DNA of 29,308 nucleotides, from the NCBI GenBank assembly GCA_910583885.1, contig CAJUAC010000029.1:1-29308 (forward strand), read 5' to 3'. Both the position numbers and the translations under genes were made by a program. Below the pieces are notes generated by a model that saw only the letters and a program-made list of their open reading frames with translations, searched no databases and was not told the DNA's origin. The first letter of the stretch is position 1. Each line of letters opens with the position of its first letter. Source of the DNA: an uncultured Oscillospiraceae bacterium (lineage in GTDB: Bacteria > Bacillota > Clostridia > Oscillospirales > Oscillospiraceae). Below, one piece after another: positions 15,481 through 25,302 of the stretch.

Positions 15481-17334
15481 TTAACCAGCTATGCTGCCGC
15501 ACGCATCCTCGTACATCCTGCGGTAAGCCCGCTGCCGCCCCTCTGCAAAGGCGCGGCGGATCCGGTCCGCTACCCTGCCGTCCCGGAGCCTGGCTGTCAG
15601 CAATGGGGAGAACCGCTTGCCCTCCAGGCCAATGGCGGCCTCCACCGCCTCGTCAAAGGTCATCTCCTCCCCCGTATACAGCCGGGCGGAGTGGCTCACA
15701 TTCTCCAGCCAGTCCACCAGGGCAACAGCATCCACCATCTGCCGGTACGGGCACTCCAACCGCCGGTAGGCGGCTGGGTAGCCGTGGGCACCGTCGTACC
15801 AGGCGTGGTGGCCCAGGGCGGCAGCGGCATAGCGGCTGGTGGATGGACGCTGGGACAGGAGGACCTCCCCCGCCGACGTGTGCAGGCGGGCCATCTCGTA
15901 CTCCTCCTCAAACCACTGCCGTGAGGTGCGGGAAAAGAGCTCAATCACGTCAATCTTCCCAATGTCGTGGAACACCCCACAGCCCTCGGCGAAATCCAGT
16001 ACTGCCTGCCGCTTCTCCTCCGGATCCCGTACTGCCCGCAGGAAATCGATGTCGTCAAAATATGCCGGTTCATCCTCCATAATCAGCCCGCACAGGGCCT
16101 TGGCTGCCTCCCCCACCATCTGGGCGTGGACATAGGCCTCCGGCGCAAAGCGGAGCATGAGCTTCTCCACAAAGTCCCCATAGGGCAGGCCGCCGTCAAT
16201 CTCCACAAACGTGTACGCCAGCTGGCGCAGGTGCCAGAAGAGCTTCTGCTCCCCCTGATCCCTGGGAAAGGCATCCACATAGGCCAGCATCCGCCGGTAG
16301 AGCCCCTCCAGATAGCCCGCCCGCTCCGGCAGGTACTCCGGATACTGCTGCAAATACTGGCAGTAGAACGCGAGAAGGGATACCATGCCGTACATCCCAT
16401 CCACGGAAAAGTCCCCAGGATCCACCGCATCCATCAGCTTCTCAATCTCCGCCAGGAGCTGTTCCAGGCTATGCATCCCGCAGTAGTACTCAATGGCGCG
16501 GTAGGGGAACACCCAGCGGATTGGCATCCGCTCCCCCCGCTCCTCCGCCTCCCGGATCTGCCGCTGGTTGACGGTGTAGACCGACTCCATAATGTTGGCC
16601 ATGTCCTCCGCCGACATGGCGGTATCCTTGCTGTAGGAGATGCTGGAGGCCATGTGCTGGTGGGTCATATAGATGTACCGGTCCCATGGCAGCTCCGGCG
16701 CCTTCTCCTGGTAGCCCTTGTCCTGGAGGATCTGGAGAGTCTGCTTCACCAGGCGGATTTTCTCCCCGGGGCTCTTGAACACCCCCAGTGCAATATTGGC
16801 CCGGGAGCGCAGGATATATCCACGGGTCTCCGCATCCTCGATCTCGTCGTAATACTTCAGATAGGCGGCCGCTTCGGTGAAGCAAAGGCGCATCTGGGTC
16901 ACAAATTTCTCCACCAGAGGCAGCTCCAGGCCCACCAGCTTGCTGACACGGCTATGGCGGCCCATGCCCAGCCAGTACAGCTCCCGGATGGCATCTGCCC
17001 TGTCCCGGTTCTGCCGGGCCATGCTCAGCAGGGCCTGGCGGATCTGGCAGAACAGCCCCGCATCCAGCTCCTCCGGACGGCCCAGCAGACGGGCAGCAAA
17101 GGCCTCCAGGTCTGCCAGCGCCGCCCCGTCTGCGGCAAACAGGTTATCCAGCAGCGGGAAGAACTGCCCCCGCAGCAGCTCCATGTCCCGCCGCGCCAGC
17201 TGCTCCACCCGCGCTTCGTTCTCCAACAGGCGGGCGGCATAGCCGTCAAAGGACAGCCCCTCCGGCCCCCTCCAGGCGCTCAATGCGGTAATCTCCCGCA
17301 GATTGGCCAGGTATTCTTCTTGGTATGGCTGCAC
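15481..17334 (-). CDS. HD-GYP-like phosphohydrolase with a large N-terminal helical domain
   Basis: A 617-residue protein. The first 390 residues are almost all helical, perhaps TPR-like, with no known sensor motif. The C-terminus is an HD domain of the HD-GYP kind: H403, H456-D457 in FHDIGK, H485, HH 509-510, and DGAHGYP at 514-520. HD-GYP enzymes hydrolyse cyclic di-GMP. Here the usual HHE is HHA (residue 511 is Ala), so activity on c-di-GMP is uncertain. The start is a GTG at 17334, 17 bases after the kinase stop; an ATG ten bases upstream is out of frame. Co-expression with the kinase suggests that the two form one signalling pathway. There is no receiver domain on this protein. Confidence 0.87.
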   Translation of the reverse strand: MQPYQEEYLANLREITALSAWRGPEGLSFDGYAARLLENEARVEQLARRDMELLRGQFFPLLDNLFAADGAALADLEAFAARLLGRPEELDAGLFCQIRQALLSMARQNRDRADAIRELYWLGMGRHSRVSKLVGLELPLVEKFVTQMRLCFTEAAAYLKYYDEIEDAETRGYILRSRANIALGVFKSPGEKIRLVKQTLQILQDKGYQEKAPELPWDRYIYMTHQHMASSISYSKDTAMSAEDMANIMESVYTVNQRQIREAEERGERMPIRWVFPYRAIEYYCGMHSLEQLLAEIEKLMDAVDPGDFSVDGMYGMVSLLAFYCQYLQQYPEYLPERAGYLEGLYRRMLAYVDAFPRDQGEQKLFWHLRQLAYTFVEIDGGLPYGDFVEKLMLRFAPEAYVHAQMVGEAAKALCGLIMEDEPAYFDDIDFLRAVRDPEEKRQAVLDFAEGCGVFHDIGKIDVIELFSRTSRQWFEEEYEMARLHTSAGEVLLSQRPSTSRYAAAALGHHAWYDGAHGYPAAYRRLECPYRQMVDAVALVDWLENVSHSARLYTGEEMTFDEAVEAAIGLEGKRFSPLLTARLRDGRVADRIRRAFAEGRQRAYRRMYEDACGSIAG

Positions 17335-17351
17335 GGCGTCTCATCTCTCCC

Positions 17352-19208
17352 TTACGATTTGGCTGGACGCGGCTTCAGCTGCCCGCGCAGGATCTCCAGC
17401 AGGCGGTCTAAATCCACCGGCTTGGAGACATGTTCGTTCATCCCAGCCTCCCTGGACAGCCGGATATCCTCCACAAAGGCATTGGCTGTCATCGCCACAA
17501 TCCACACGCTGCCCGCGTCCCCCCGTGGCATCTGCCGGATACGCCGGGTGGCCTCGTAGCCGTCCATCACCGGCATCTGGATATCCATGAAAACCAGGTC
17601 ATAGTACCCCTCCGGCGCAGCTTCAAACATCTGCACCGCCTGGCCGCCGTCCCCGGCAACCTCCACCTGCACGCCGGTCATCTCCAGCAGCTCCACAGCA
17701 ATCTCCTGGTTAAGCGCATTATCCTCCACCAGCAGGACGCGGCTGCCGCTGAAATCAGCCTCCTGGCCCTCCGTCCCTCCGGCCTGCCCTGCCCCCTCCG
17801 TCAGCTTGGACAGCGTCTCCCACAGTCTGCTGCGGAAGAGGGGGCAGGGGACGAAGGCATTCACCCCCGCCCGGGTTGCACGGTACTCGATCTGGGCCCA
17901 GTCCACCTCCGACACCAGCAGGATGGGGAAATCCTTCCCGGCCAGCTGGCGCACATGGGCGGCCACATCCAGCACCTGCATATCCACCAGCTCCTGGCCC
18001 AGCAGCAATGCACAGGGCATCCGATCCTCATACTGGGCCTCTGTCAGCCAGGTTACAGCGTCCAGTCCCGCTGCCATATGGACCGGCACCAAGCCGCCCT
18101 CCCGGAGGTAGGCCGAGATCTGCCCGGCCCGGCCTCCCAGGCTCTCCGCTACCAGCACGGTCTCCCCCACTGGCAGTGCCGGCTCCCGCCGCCCCTGGGG
18201 CTGGACAGGGATGGGGAGCTCCACAAGGAAACGGCTTCCCTTCCCCTCCTCGCTCTCCACGCTGATGCGGCCACCCATGCTGTCTACTAGCCGTTTCACA
18301 ATGGCCATCCCCAGGCCGGTCCCCTCGATCTTGCTGATGGTCGTGCTCTGCACCCGCTCAAAGGGGAGGAACACCCGCTCCAAAAACGCAGGGCTCATGC
18401 CGATGCCGTTGTCCTCGCAGGAGAAGTCCAGCCACATGGCACCGCCCTCTGCCTGCGCGGGACGCTGGGAAAAGTGCGCCTTGACCACCCCGCCGGGCTG
18501 GGTGTACTTCACCGCGTTGCCAATAATATTGACCAGGATCTGCCGCAGGCGGAGGGGATCCCCTATCAGGTTCTCCTCGCAGATCTCCCCGATCTCCAGC
18601 TGGAGCGACTGCTGCTTCGCTGCCGCCTGGGGCCGCACGATCACGGCAATATCATGTACCAAATCCGCCAGGGAAAAGGGCTCCTCGCTCAGCGTCATGC
18701 GGCCGCTGTCGATCCTGGACATGTCCAGCACGTTGTTGACCAGGCTCATCAGGTGGGCGGAGGCTGTCTTGATTTTGCTCAGGCAGTCCTGGACACGGGC
18801 CTTTTCATCTATGTGGGACAGGCCGATGGCAGTCATACCGACAATCGCGTTCATGGGGGTGCGGATATCATGGGACATATTGGACAGGAATTGGCTCTTG
18901 GCCTGGTTCGCCGCCTCCGCCGCCTTCAGCGCATCCTCCAGGGCTGCGTTGGCCTGCGCCAGCTCTGCCGCCTGCCGCCTGCCGCACACCCCCAATATCC
19001 ACAGCTCGTGGCTGCTATCCAGCACCTCCCGGACAGACTCCAGCCCCTGTACAGCCTGCTCCGGCTCTGCCGCCAGCAGCGCCTCCCGCGGGAGCCCTGT
19101 CATGGCACAGGCGCCCTCATCCGCAAACAGAACCCTCAGCCGGCCGCTTTGATCCCGCTCCACGACAAGATGCCCCATGCTCCCGCCATTTCTCTCCTTT
19201 TGTTCCAT
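17352..19208 (-). CDS. Soluble hybrid histidine kinase with pseudo-receiver and receiver
   Basis: A 618-residue hybrid kinase. A short PAS-like region (about 12-75) and a coiled coil (80-105) precede the HisKA box SNMSHDIRTPMN with phospho-acceptor H113. The HATPase domain follows, with NIIGNAVKYT (N box), DNGIGM and GTGLGMAIV. A receiver-like domain at about 350-470 lacks the acceptor Asp (CALLLGQ in its place). The last domain is a normal receiver (LVEDN, FMDIQMPVMDG with D542, and SKP). There is no membrane segment, so it senses a cytoplasmic signal. The ATG at 19208 has GGAG upstream; an earlier TTG at 19241 has no such site. It is followed by the HD-GYP-like gene, probably one operon. 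No separate response regulator lies nearby. Confidence 0.93.
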   Translation of the reverse strand: MEQKERNGGSMGHLVVERDQSGRLRVLFADEGACAMTGLPREALLAAEPEQAVQGLESVREVLDSSHELWILGVCGRRQAAELAQANAALEDALKAAEAANQAKSQFLSNMSHDIRTPMNAIVGMTAIGLSHIDEKARVQDCLSKIKTASAHLMSLVNNVLDMSRIDSGRMTLSEEPFSLADLVHDIAVIVRPQAAAKQQSLQLEIGEICEENLIGDPLRLRQILVNIIGNAVKYTQPGGVVKAHFSQRPAQAEGGAMWLDFSCEDNGIGMSPAFLERVFLPFERVQSTTISKIEGTGLGMAIVKRLVDSMGGRISVESEEGKGSRFLVELPIPVQPQGRREPALPVGETVLVAESLGGRAGQISAYLREGGLVPVHMAAGLDAVTWLTEAQYEDRMPCALLLGQELVDMQVLDVAAHVRQLAGKDFPILLVSEVDWAQIEYRATRAGVNAFVPCPLFRSRLWETLSKLTEGAGQAGGTEGQEADFSGSRVLLVEDNALNQEIAVELLEMTGVQVEVAGDGGQAVQMFEAAPEGYYDLVFMDIQMPVMDGYEATRRIRQMPRGDAGSVWIVAMTANAFVEDIRLSREAGMNEHVSKPVDLDRLLEILRGQLKPRPAKS

Positions 19209-19364
19209 ATGCACCGCTCCACTCCGTCTCAAATCATTCAAACACGCAGTCAGAAAAATATTTCTTTTTCAATATATCATAGCGCCAGGAAAAAAGCTAC
19301 TATATTTTCCCTGGAGGGCCCTGCCCGGCGCGTTACACATGCCAGCTATATGTGAGGGAAGGCC

Positions 19365-19393
19365 TTGCGGCGGCAGGTAAGCTGTGTTATGAT
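19365..19393 (+). promoter_or_regulatory. Promoter of the cardiolipin synthase gene
   Basis: TTGCGG (19365-19370) and TATGAT (19388-19393), 17-bp spacer, about 60 bases before the start codon. The rest of the divergent gap (19209-19451) must also hold the kinase promoter, but I see no convincing hexamer pair on the minus strand. Confidence 0.5.
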
Positions 19394-19451
19394 AGAAATA
19401 AGAATGCATAAAGAAATCGTTAAGATGTACATAGAACAGAAAGGAGACCTC

Positions 19452-21032
19452 ATGGCTGGAGAAAAGAGGGGTTCTTTGGATAAGGACGCCGTACTGCTGC
19501 TCAATAAGGGGAAACGGGGGCTGTTCCATCTGGCCTTCGGCCGCACAGCGGTGATCATCTGCCTGCTGGCCATCCAGGCTGCCCTGCTGTTTTTCGGCTT
19601 TTTCCGGCTGGGAAAGTATATCTTCTATGGCGGATCCATGCTGTTGTCCCTGGTGGTGGCGCTGATGGTGGTGAACAAGCCGGGCAACCCTGCCGCCAAG
19701 ATCACCTGGATCCTCCTGATTATGCTGCTCCCGGTATTTGCCGCACCCTTTTACCTCTATGTAGAAACAGAGCTGGGCCACCGGCTGGCCAAGCAGAGGC
19801 TGGAGGAGATTGCCGCCCAAACCGCCCCCTACGCCCCGCCCAGGCCGGATATGATCCGCCGCCTGCGGGAGCGGGACCCGGGCCTGGCTGGGCTGGCCGC
19901 CTATATGGAGCGCAGCGGCAGCTGGTCCGCCTACGAGAACTCCAGTGCGTCCTACCTGCCCATCGGGGAGGCAGCCCTGGAGGAGATCCTGGCACAGCTG
20001 GAGCGGGCGGAGTCCTTTATCTTCCTGGAATATTTCATTGTAGAGGAGGGCTACATGTGGGGCCGCATCCTCAGCGTACTGGAGCGGAAGGTTTTGGAGG
20101 GCGTGGAGGTGCGGGTGATGTATGATGGCACCTGTGCGGTTGGGCGGCTGCCCTACCAGTACCCGAGGGAGCTGGAGAAGCTGGGCATCCGCTGCAAGAT
20201 GTATGCCCCTCTGCGTCCTCTGGTGTCCACCCACTACAACAACCGGGATCACCGGAAAATCCTGGTGGTGGATGGGCGGTCCGCGTTTACCGGAGGGGTC
20301 AACCTAGCGGATGAGTACATCAACCGCAAGGTCCTCCATGGCCACTGGAAGGACACGGCGGTGATGGTTACTGGTGAGGCGGTGCGCAGCTTCACGCTGA
20401 TGTTCTTACAGATGTGGAATGTCTCCGCCGGGGAAGAGGAGGACTACGCCCGGTATCTGGATGCCTCCGCCCCGGTGGAGGGCTCCGGTTGGGTGATCCC
20501 CTACGGCGACAGCCCCTTCCACCAGGAAAACATGGGGGAAATGGTATACATGGACATCCTGAACCGGGCCACAGAGTATGTCCATATCATGACGCCCTAC
20601 CTGATTATCGACCACGAGATGGCCACAGCCTTGACCTTTGCCGCCAAACGGGGGGTGGACGTGAAGCTGATCGTCCCCTCCCAGCCGGACAAGCAGGCAG
20701 TGTTCGCGGTGACAAAGTCGTACTACCGGGAGCTGATCGAGGGAGGCGTACAAATCTATGAGTACACCCCCGGCTTTATCCACGCCAAAAGCTTTGTCAG
20801 CGATGGCGACACGGCGGTAGTGGGGAGCATCAACCTGGACTACCGCAGCCTGTACCTCCACTTTGAGTGTGCCGCGCTGTTTTATGGCGCACCGGTGGTA
20901 GCGGCGGTGGAGTCGGATTTCCAACAGACGCTGGAACGCTGCCAGCGGATGACCGTGGAGGATTGCCGGCGGGACCACCTGGGACGGCGGCTGCTGGGCT
21001 GGCTCCTCCGTCCCCTGGCGCCGCTGATGTAG
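19452..21032 (+). CDS. cls: Cardiolipin synthase
   Basis: This 526-residue membrane enzyme joins two phosphatidylglycerols (or a related pair) to make cardiolipin. Three hydrophobic segments lie at about 24-50, 56-75 and 85-103. Two phospholipase D motifs follow: HRKILVVDG (267-275) and HAKSFVSDG (444-452), each with the His, Lys and Asp of the HKD signature. Length is typical of the Firmicutes Cls family. AAAGGAG precedes the ATG at 19452; upstream in-frame ATGs (for example 19389) overlap the promoter. It is a single-gene unit ending at the hairpin 21056-21094. A related PLD-family lipid enzyme is a less likely reading. Confidence 0.94.
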   Translation: MAGEKRGSLDKDAVLLLNKGKRGLFHLAFGRTAVIICLLAIQAALLFFGFFRLGKYIFYGGSMLLSLVVALMVVNKPGNPAAKITWILLIMLLPVFAAPFYLYVETELGHRLAKQRLEEIAAQTAPYAPPRPDMIRRLRERDPGLAGLAAYMERSGSWSAYENSSASYLPIGEAALEEILAQLERAESFIFLEYFIVEEGYMWGRILSVLERKVLEGVEVRVMYDGTCAVGRLPYQYPRELEKLGIRCKMYAPLRPLVSTHYNNRDHRKILVVDGRSAFTGGVNLADEYINRKVLHGHWKDTAVMVTGEAVRSFTLMFLQMWNVSAGEEEDYARYLDASAPVEGSGWVIPYGDSPFHQENMGEMVYMDILNRATEYVHIMTPYLIIDHEMATALTFAAKRGVDVKLIVPSQPDKQAVFAVTKSYYRELIEGGVQIYEYTPGFIHAKSFVSDGDTAVVGSINLDYRSLYLHFECAALFYGAPVVAAVESDFQQTLERCQRMTVEDCRRDHLGRRLLGWLLRPLAPLM

Positions 21033-21055
21033 AGAGCCCTGACAGGGCATAAAAA

Positions 21056-21094
21056 GGGCCTATGCCGCGGGAAGAGCGGCACAGGCCCTTTTTT
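21056..21094 (+). terminator. Terminator after the cardiolipin synthase gene, possibly bidirectional
   Basis: A 13-base stem with one mismatch (21056-21068 with 21076-21088) is followed by TTTTTT (21089-21094). Five As precede the stem at 21051-21055, so it can also end minus-strand transcription from the HdeD-like gene. Confidence 0.85.
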
Positions 21095-21106
21095 CAACTT
21101 TCCGGG

Positions 21107-21643
21107 TCAGGCCCCATGGGCGGCAAAGCACCATAGGATCCACAGATCCGTCACGCCGTCCACCACCAGGCTAACCCCCAGGAAGATCAGCATGGACTCC
21201 GCCGCCTGGAAGGGGTTGAGCAGCAGCAGGACGCCCAGCGCCGCTGCCAGGATACCAAAGAGCAGCACCACCCACCAGCGTGTATATCCCAGGTTCTTGA
21301 GGGCCATGGCCCGCTGGAACTTCCCCACGGACTCCATGAGCAGATAGATGCCCAGGGCCACCGGCAGGATGGAGAGGATGACAGTGGGCCGTGTCAGGGC
21401 AAATATGCCGAAAGCCAGCAGCAGCACACTAATAATCAGGTCTACCCGGAGGAAGGCACTGCTGTCCCCTGTCCCCAGGGCGCTCACGGCCCGGACTGCG
21501 CCAAAGGCCAATGCCAGCACGCCCGCAGCCCGGCAGATGACAGTACCTGTAAAACCCGGGTGGACGATCAGCACGATCCCCAGAGCGATGTAGGCGGCGG
21601 CCAGGATGGCCCGGCCCACCGTGATTTGGCTGGTATTTTTCAT
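21107..21643 (-). CDS. HdeD/DUF308-family membrane protein
   Basis: A 178-residue, very hydrophobic protein with about six membrane helices in paired repeats, for example ILAAAYIALGIVLIV, VLLLAFGIFAL and VVLLFGILAAALGVLLLL. It ends in a short tail. The pattern of GIxLLxxPxxA after each helix pair is that of the DUF308/HdeD family (acid-resistance membrane protein in E. coli, unknown role in Firmicutes). The ATG at 21643 has only a weak upstream site (GAGAGG, about 12 bases). It lies 110 bases after the GLUG/helical gene on the same strand, with no good terminator between, so it may be the third gene of the MMPL operon. Confidence 0.85.
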   Translation of the reverse strand: MKNTSQITVGRAILAAAYIALGIVLIVHPGFTGTVICRAAGVLALAFGAVRAVSALGTGDSSAFLRVDLIISVLLLAFGIFALTRPTVILSILPVALGIYLLMESVGKFQRAMALKNLGYTRWWVVLLFGILAAALGVLLLLNPFQAAESMLIFLGVSLVVDGVTDLWILWCFAAHGA

Positions 21644-21753
21644 GGTTCTCTACCTCTCGTATTGTTCTCATCCAGTCCCGCAGTGCCCTGCCGGGCTGGT
21701 GCTATTGTCCGCAGTTCCCTGCCGGTTATGCACCTGGCAGGCACCGCCTCCCG

Positions 21754-24700
21754 CTAGGCCGCCTTGGGCTGTTTGCCCTGGCGGCGCTTTTTTTGCCGCG
21801 CCAACACCACTGCGGCAGCGGCGGCCAGCGCCAGCCCCACTGGGATCCACAGAGTGGTGGCGCGTTTTGTGGCCGGTGCGGCGCAGTAGACGCCGGATAG
21901 GCCATCCATTGTCAGCAGCAGATATTGGCCGTTGGCCTCCGTCCCCGCTTCCCGCCACTGGCCATCCTCGTACTGCCAGACCGTGCCGCCCTCCCCAGCC
22001 AGAAGCCGGAGGGGGACCTGGGCGGAGGCATCCAGATCTGTGCCGGTGAGGGAGATCTCCCAGACCGGGGCCCCCTCTGCCGCCGGAGGCGGCGTCCGGG
22101 TACCCTGGCGCACATGGAGGATCGCGTCCTCCGTAAAGCGGCCCTCGGCCAGGGCCAGGGACAAGCCATCCTCCGTCACCTCCCGGCTGGCCACCAGGGC
22201 CGCCCAGGGGGTATAGACAGCCTCTACCGTCACATCGGAGCGCAGGCCCGAGGTGTCAAAGGTCGGCCAGCGGCCGTAGCATCCCTCCTTCTCCGGCGGC
22301 ACCGGCAGGGGGATGCGGCTGAGATCCTCGCCGTACTGGAAGGGGATGGTTGCGGCGGCAGCCCCATCCACCAGAAACGTCAAGGTAAAGGCGGTAAATG
22401 CCTCCGGGACATCCTCCTCTTCACAGAGCGCCGCAAACTCAATAGGCTCCGCTACCCCCGCATAGCTCACCCCGTCGATCCCGGCTGTGCCGGTGTCCAC
22501 GAAGCGGTTGCCGGTGATATGTCCACCCGCCAGGTCTGCGCTCCCCGCCACAGCCCCCGTCCGGCCGGAAGCCTCCGCGACAGCAGCAATCGCCCGGCAG
22601 CCGTGCATCCGGACCGCCCAGCCGGCGATGCCCCCCACATCGTTTCCGCCCGAGAGGGTACACTTAGCGAAGCTCTCCCGGATGACCGCCTCCGACCACC
22701 CGGCAATGCCGCCCACATAGCTGCCGCTGGTGCTGGAGATGCTGCCGTAGTTCTCACAGGCCGCCACGGCCCCCAGATCCATCCGGCCCACCATGCCGCC
22801 TGCACAGTCCTTCTTGGCTGTAACCTTGCCCTTGTTCACGTTCCCCAACAGCACCGCCTTTGTCTCATAGGTGCTGCCCAAGGAGAATCGCTGGACATCA
22901 TCCTCCGGGTCCAGGTCATAGTCAATGGCCATGGTCCCCGCCACACCGCCCACATTCCGGTCCCCATCCACAGGTCCGGTGTTGGTACACAGGGTAATCT
23001 TACCCTGCCGTGCGTCAGCAATGCTCTGATCCGAGCTGTCGGAGATGACCTCCGGATCCTGTACGCCCTCCCGTATATCCTCCGCCGCATCCAGCAGCAG
23101 ATCCGTGATAACGCTGAACTGCCGGGTGATGGCCCGCAGATCCCCTGAGAGGGCGCCCTGCGCACCATCCACATCCGCATGGAGGCCCTCCATCTCCTTG
23201 GAGAGGCCGGTCACAGCGTCGTAGAGGCCATCCCCCTCCTCCCGGAAGCTGTCCCCCAGGGGGTGGAGGATTACAGGGCCATCCTGGCGCAGCCCGTCTA
23301 CAGCCTCGCCCAGGGCGTCAAAGGCGTCCTCCAGCCTCCCGCCGATCCCAGCGGTGATATTGGTTGCGCCCCGCAGGGCGTCTATTGCATCCCCCATAGG
23401 GCCGGAGAGCTCCCCTGCCCCATCGGCGGCTTGCTCCAGGGCGTCCATGGCGGCGGAAAAAGCCCGGGCCGCGGCGCTGAGATCTGTCAAGGCGCTGCCC
23501 ATCCCTGCCAGGCTGCCCCGCAGGGCCTCCCAGTGGAATTCCGTGTTCTGTGACAGCACCGCCAGGCTCTCCCCCGCCTGCCTGGCAGCCCCACTCATAG
23601 CGGCCATCGCCGCCTCCAGCTCCTCCATGGCCTGGATGGCCTCATCTGATGTGAGTGCCTCCAAGGCCTCCCGCAGGGCCTGGCTAAAGCCGGAAGGCGT
23701 CTCCCAGGGGGCGGGGAGGGTATCCATCATCCCCTGGAGAGCATCCCGCAGGATACCCAACAGCTGGGCAGAGGCCTCCCCCGCCTGGGACAAGGCTGCC
23801 CCCAGGGCGGAGGCCGCATCAGACAGCTCTGCCAGCGCCTGCCGTTCCGCCGCCGGATCCCTGTGGACAACAGCCTCCTGGAGCCGTTGGATTGCGGACC
23901 GCAGATTGGATACAGCCCCCTCCATGGCCCTGCCCGCCTGCTCCAGCCGCTGGGCGGCCTTGGCGGCAGCGGCTGCAACGTCCTCCCCGATGGCCCCGGC
24001 ATCCGCCAGGGCATCCAGGGCCTCGTTCAAACGGCCGCACAAGCCGTCAATCCGCCCCGCTGCGTCTGCCAAATCGTCCAGGCCCGGAGCGGCCCGGTCC
24101 AATGCGGCAGTGACGGCGGCACTGAGGGAGTTGATCTCCTCTACATTTCCATCGATGAAGCCGGTGGTCTGCTCTAACAGGGAGCGGGAGCGCTCCCTGG
24201 CGTCATCCGTATAACTCCCCAGGGCGGTCAGCCGCTGGGAAATCTGGCCGCTGTGGCTATCTGCGCCGTCCAGGGTACGGTTAATGAGGCTGTCCAGCAC
24301 ATCCAGCTCCTGTCCCAGCCGGTCCAGCGTCTCCGTGCCCGGGTTCCAGATCACATCCGGCTCCGCCTGGCCAACGATACCGCCCACGTCCTTACGGCCG
24401 CAGACCGCGCCGCTGTTGGTGCAGCCAGCCATGTAACCGCTCTGGCGGCCCGCTACACCACCTACATTGTAGCCCACATGGGGATAGCCCACTGCGCCGG
24501 TGTTTGCACAGCTCTGCACCACGCCATGGCTCAGCCCGGCCACGCCGCCGGTGTCGCTGTAGCTGGAGAGCAGCCCCTCCCCAGATCCGCTATCCTCAGA
24601 AGCGGCCAGCTGCTCCAACGGGGCGTCTGCCGCCAGATCCTGGAGCCGGATTTGGGTGTCCGGGCTGGCTGTGTTGACGCTGGCGGCGTTGGTACACTTG

Positions 24701-25302
24701 AGCAGGAGCCCCAGGTTCTGCCCCGCTATGCCGCCAGTGGCACTGCTGCCCAGGACCGTGCCGGACACAGCACAGCCAGACACCTCGCCGCCCTCCCGGT
24801 TCAGCCCCACTATGCCGCCTACGCTGCTCTCCCCCTGGACAGCACCCTGGAAGCTGCACCCCTGGATAGAGCCGCTGTTCACCCCGGCCACGCCCCCTAC
24901 CTGGCAGGCGTTCCCGGCGGGGGCCGCCGTGCCGGTGAGATGCAGATCCCGGACCACCGCGCCCGCCTGCAGGTAGCGGAAGAATCCCACCGCCGGGCCC
25001 TCCCCGGTCAGGTGAAGATTGGAGATGGTATGCCCCTGGCCGTCAAAGGTCCCCCCGAAGGTGGGGATAGGGGCGAAATCACAGCCGGCCAGATCCAAAT
25101 CCGCAGCCAGCACCACTGTGCGGCCCCGGGACCAGATATCCAAGGTACAGTGCCTGCGCAGCGCCAAAAGATCCTCCACTGTGGAGATTGTCACAATCTC
25201 CCCCTCAGCCCGCGCAACCCACACACCGGGCAGGGACGGGGCGGTGAGCAGGCAGAGGGCCAGCAGCAGGGCCAACGCCTGGGTTCCCTTTCGCTTTGTC
25301 AT
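21754..25302 (-). CDS. Secreted, membrane-anchored GLUG/helical-repeat protein
   Basis: A 1182-residue protein whose ATG at 25302 overlaps the MMPL gene stop as ATGA, with GGAGG upstream; the frame open further 5' is antisense noise. A signal peptide (residues 1-32) leads to GLUG-type repeats at about 132-312 (VGGVAGVNSGSIQGC, VGGIVGLN and similar). About 420 residues follow (325-745) of Ala/Leu/Asp-rich helix with heptad-like spacing, and then a second GLUG block at about 783-920. After a β-rich region come one TM helix (about 1145-1165) and a basic tail (KKRRQGKQ). Export, with the bulk outside and the C-terminus in the membrane, is predicted. Tight coupling suggests that it works with the MMPL transporter. 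It could also be an adhesin. Confidence 0.85.
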   Translation of the reverse strand: MTKRKGTQALALLLALCLLTAPSLPGVWVARAEGEIVTISTVEDLLALRRHCTLDIWSRGRTVVLAADLDLAGCDFAPIPTFGGTFDGQGHTISNLHLTGEGPAVGFFRYLQAGAVVRDLHLTGTAAPAGNACQVGGVAGVNSGSIQGCSFQGAVQGESSVGGIVGLNREGGEVSGCAVSGTVLGSSATGGIAGQNLGLLLKCTNAASVNTASPDTQIRLQDLAADAPLEQLAASEDSGSGEGLLSSYSDTGGVAGLSHGVVQSCANTGAVGYPHVGYNVGGVAGRQSGYMAGCTNSGAVCGRKDVGGIVGQAEPDVIWNPGTETLDRLGQELDVLDSLINRTLDGADSHSGQISQRLTALGSYTDDARERSRSLLEQTTGFIDGNVEEINSLSAAVTAALDRAAPGLDDLADAAGRIDGLCGRLNEALDALADAGAIGEDVAAAAAKAAQRLEQAGRAMEGAVSNLRSAIQRLQEAVVHRDPAAERQALAELSDAASALGAALSQAGEASAQLLGILRDALQGMMDTLPAPWETPSGFSQALREALEALTSDEAIQAMEELEAAMAAMSGAARQAGESLAVLSQNTEFHWEALRGSLAGMGSALTDLSAAARAFSAAMDALEQAADGAGELSGPMGDAIDALRGATNITAGIGGRLEDAFDALGEAVDGLRQDGPVILHPLGDSFREEGDGLYDAVTGLSKEMEGLHADVDGAQGALSGDLRAITRQFSVITDLLLDAAEDIREGVQDPEVISDSSDQSIADARQGKITLCTNTGPVDGDRNVGGVAGTMAIDYDLDPEDDVQRFSLGSTYETKAVLLGNVNKGKVTAKKDCAGGMVGRMDLGAVAACENYGSISSTSGSYVGGIAGWSEAVIRESFAKCTLSGGNDVGGIAGWAVRMHGCRAIAAVAEASGRTGAVAGSADLAGGHITGNRFVDTGTAGIDGVSYAGVAEPIEFAALCEEEDVPEAFTAFTLTFLVDGAAAATIPFQYGEDLSRIPLPVPPEKEGCYGRWPTFDTSGLRSDVTVEAVYTPWAALVASREVTEDGLSLALAEGRFTEDAILHVRQGTRTPPPAAEGAPVWEISLTGTDLDASAQVPLRLLAGEGGTVWQYEDGQWREAGTEANGQYLLLTMDGLSGVYCAAPATKRATTLWIPVGLALAAAAAVVLARQKKRRQGKQPKAA

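Noticed and set aside
15967..17559. 530-codon plus-strand frame across the HD and kinase genes
   Set aside because: It is antisense to two genes with clear motifs and has a His/Leu/Pro-rich shadow composition.
21660..21740. Imperfect repeat of CCGCAGTGCCCTGCCGG in the gap before the HdeD-like gene
   Set aside because: Two diverged copies only, in a short GC-rich gap; it may be chance and fits no known operator.
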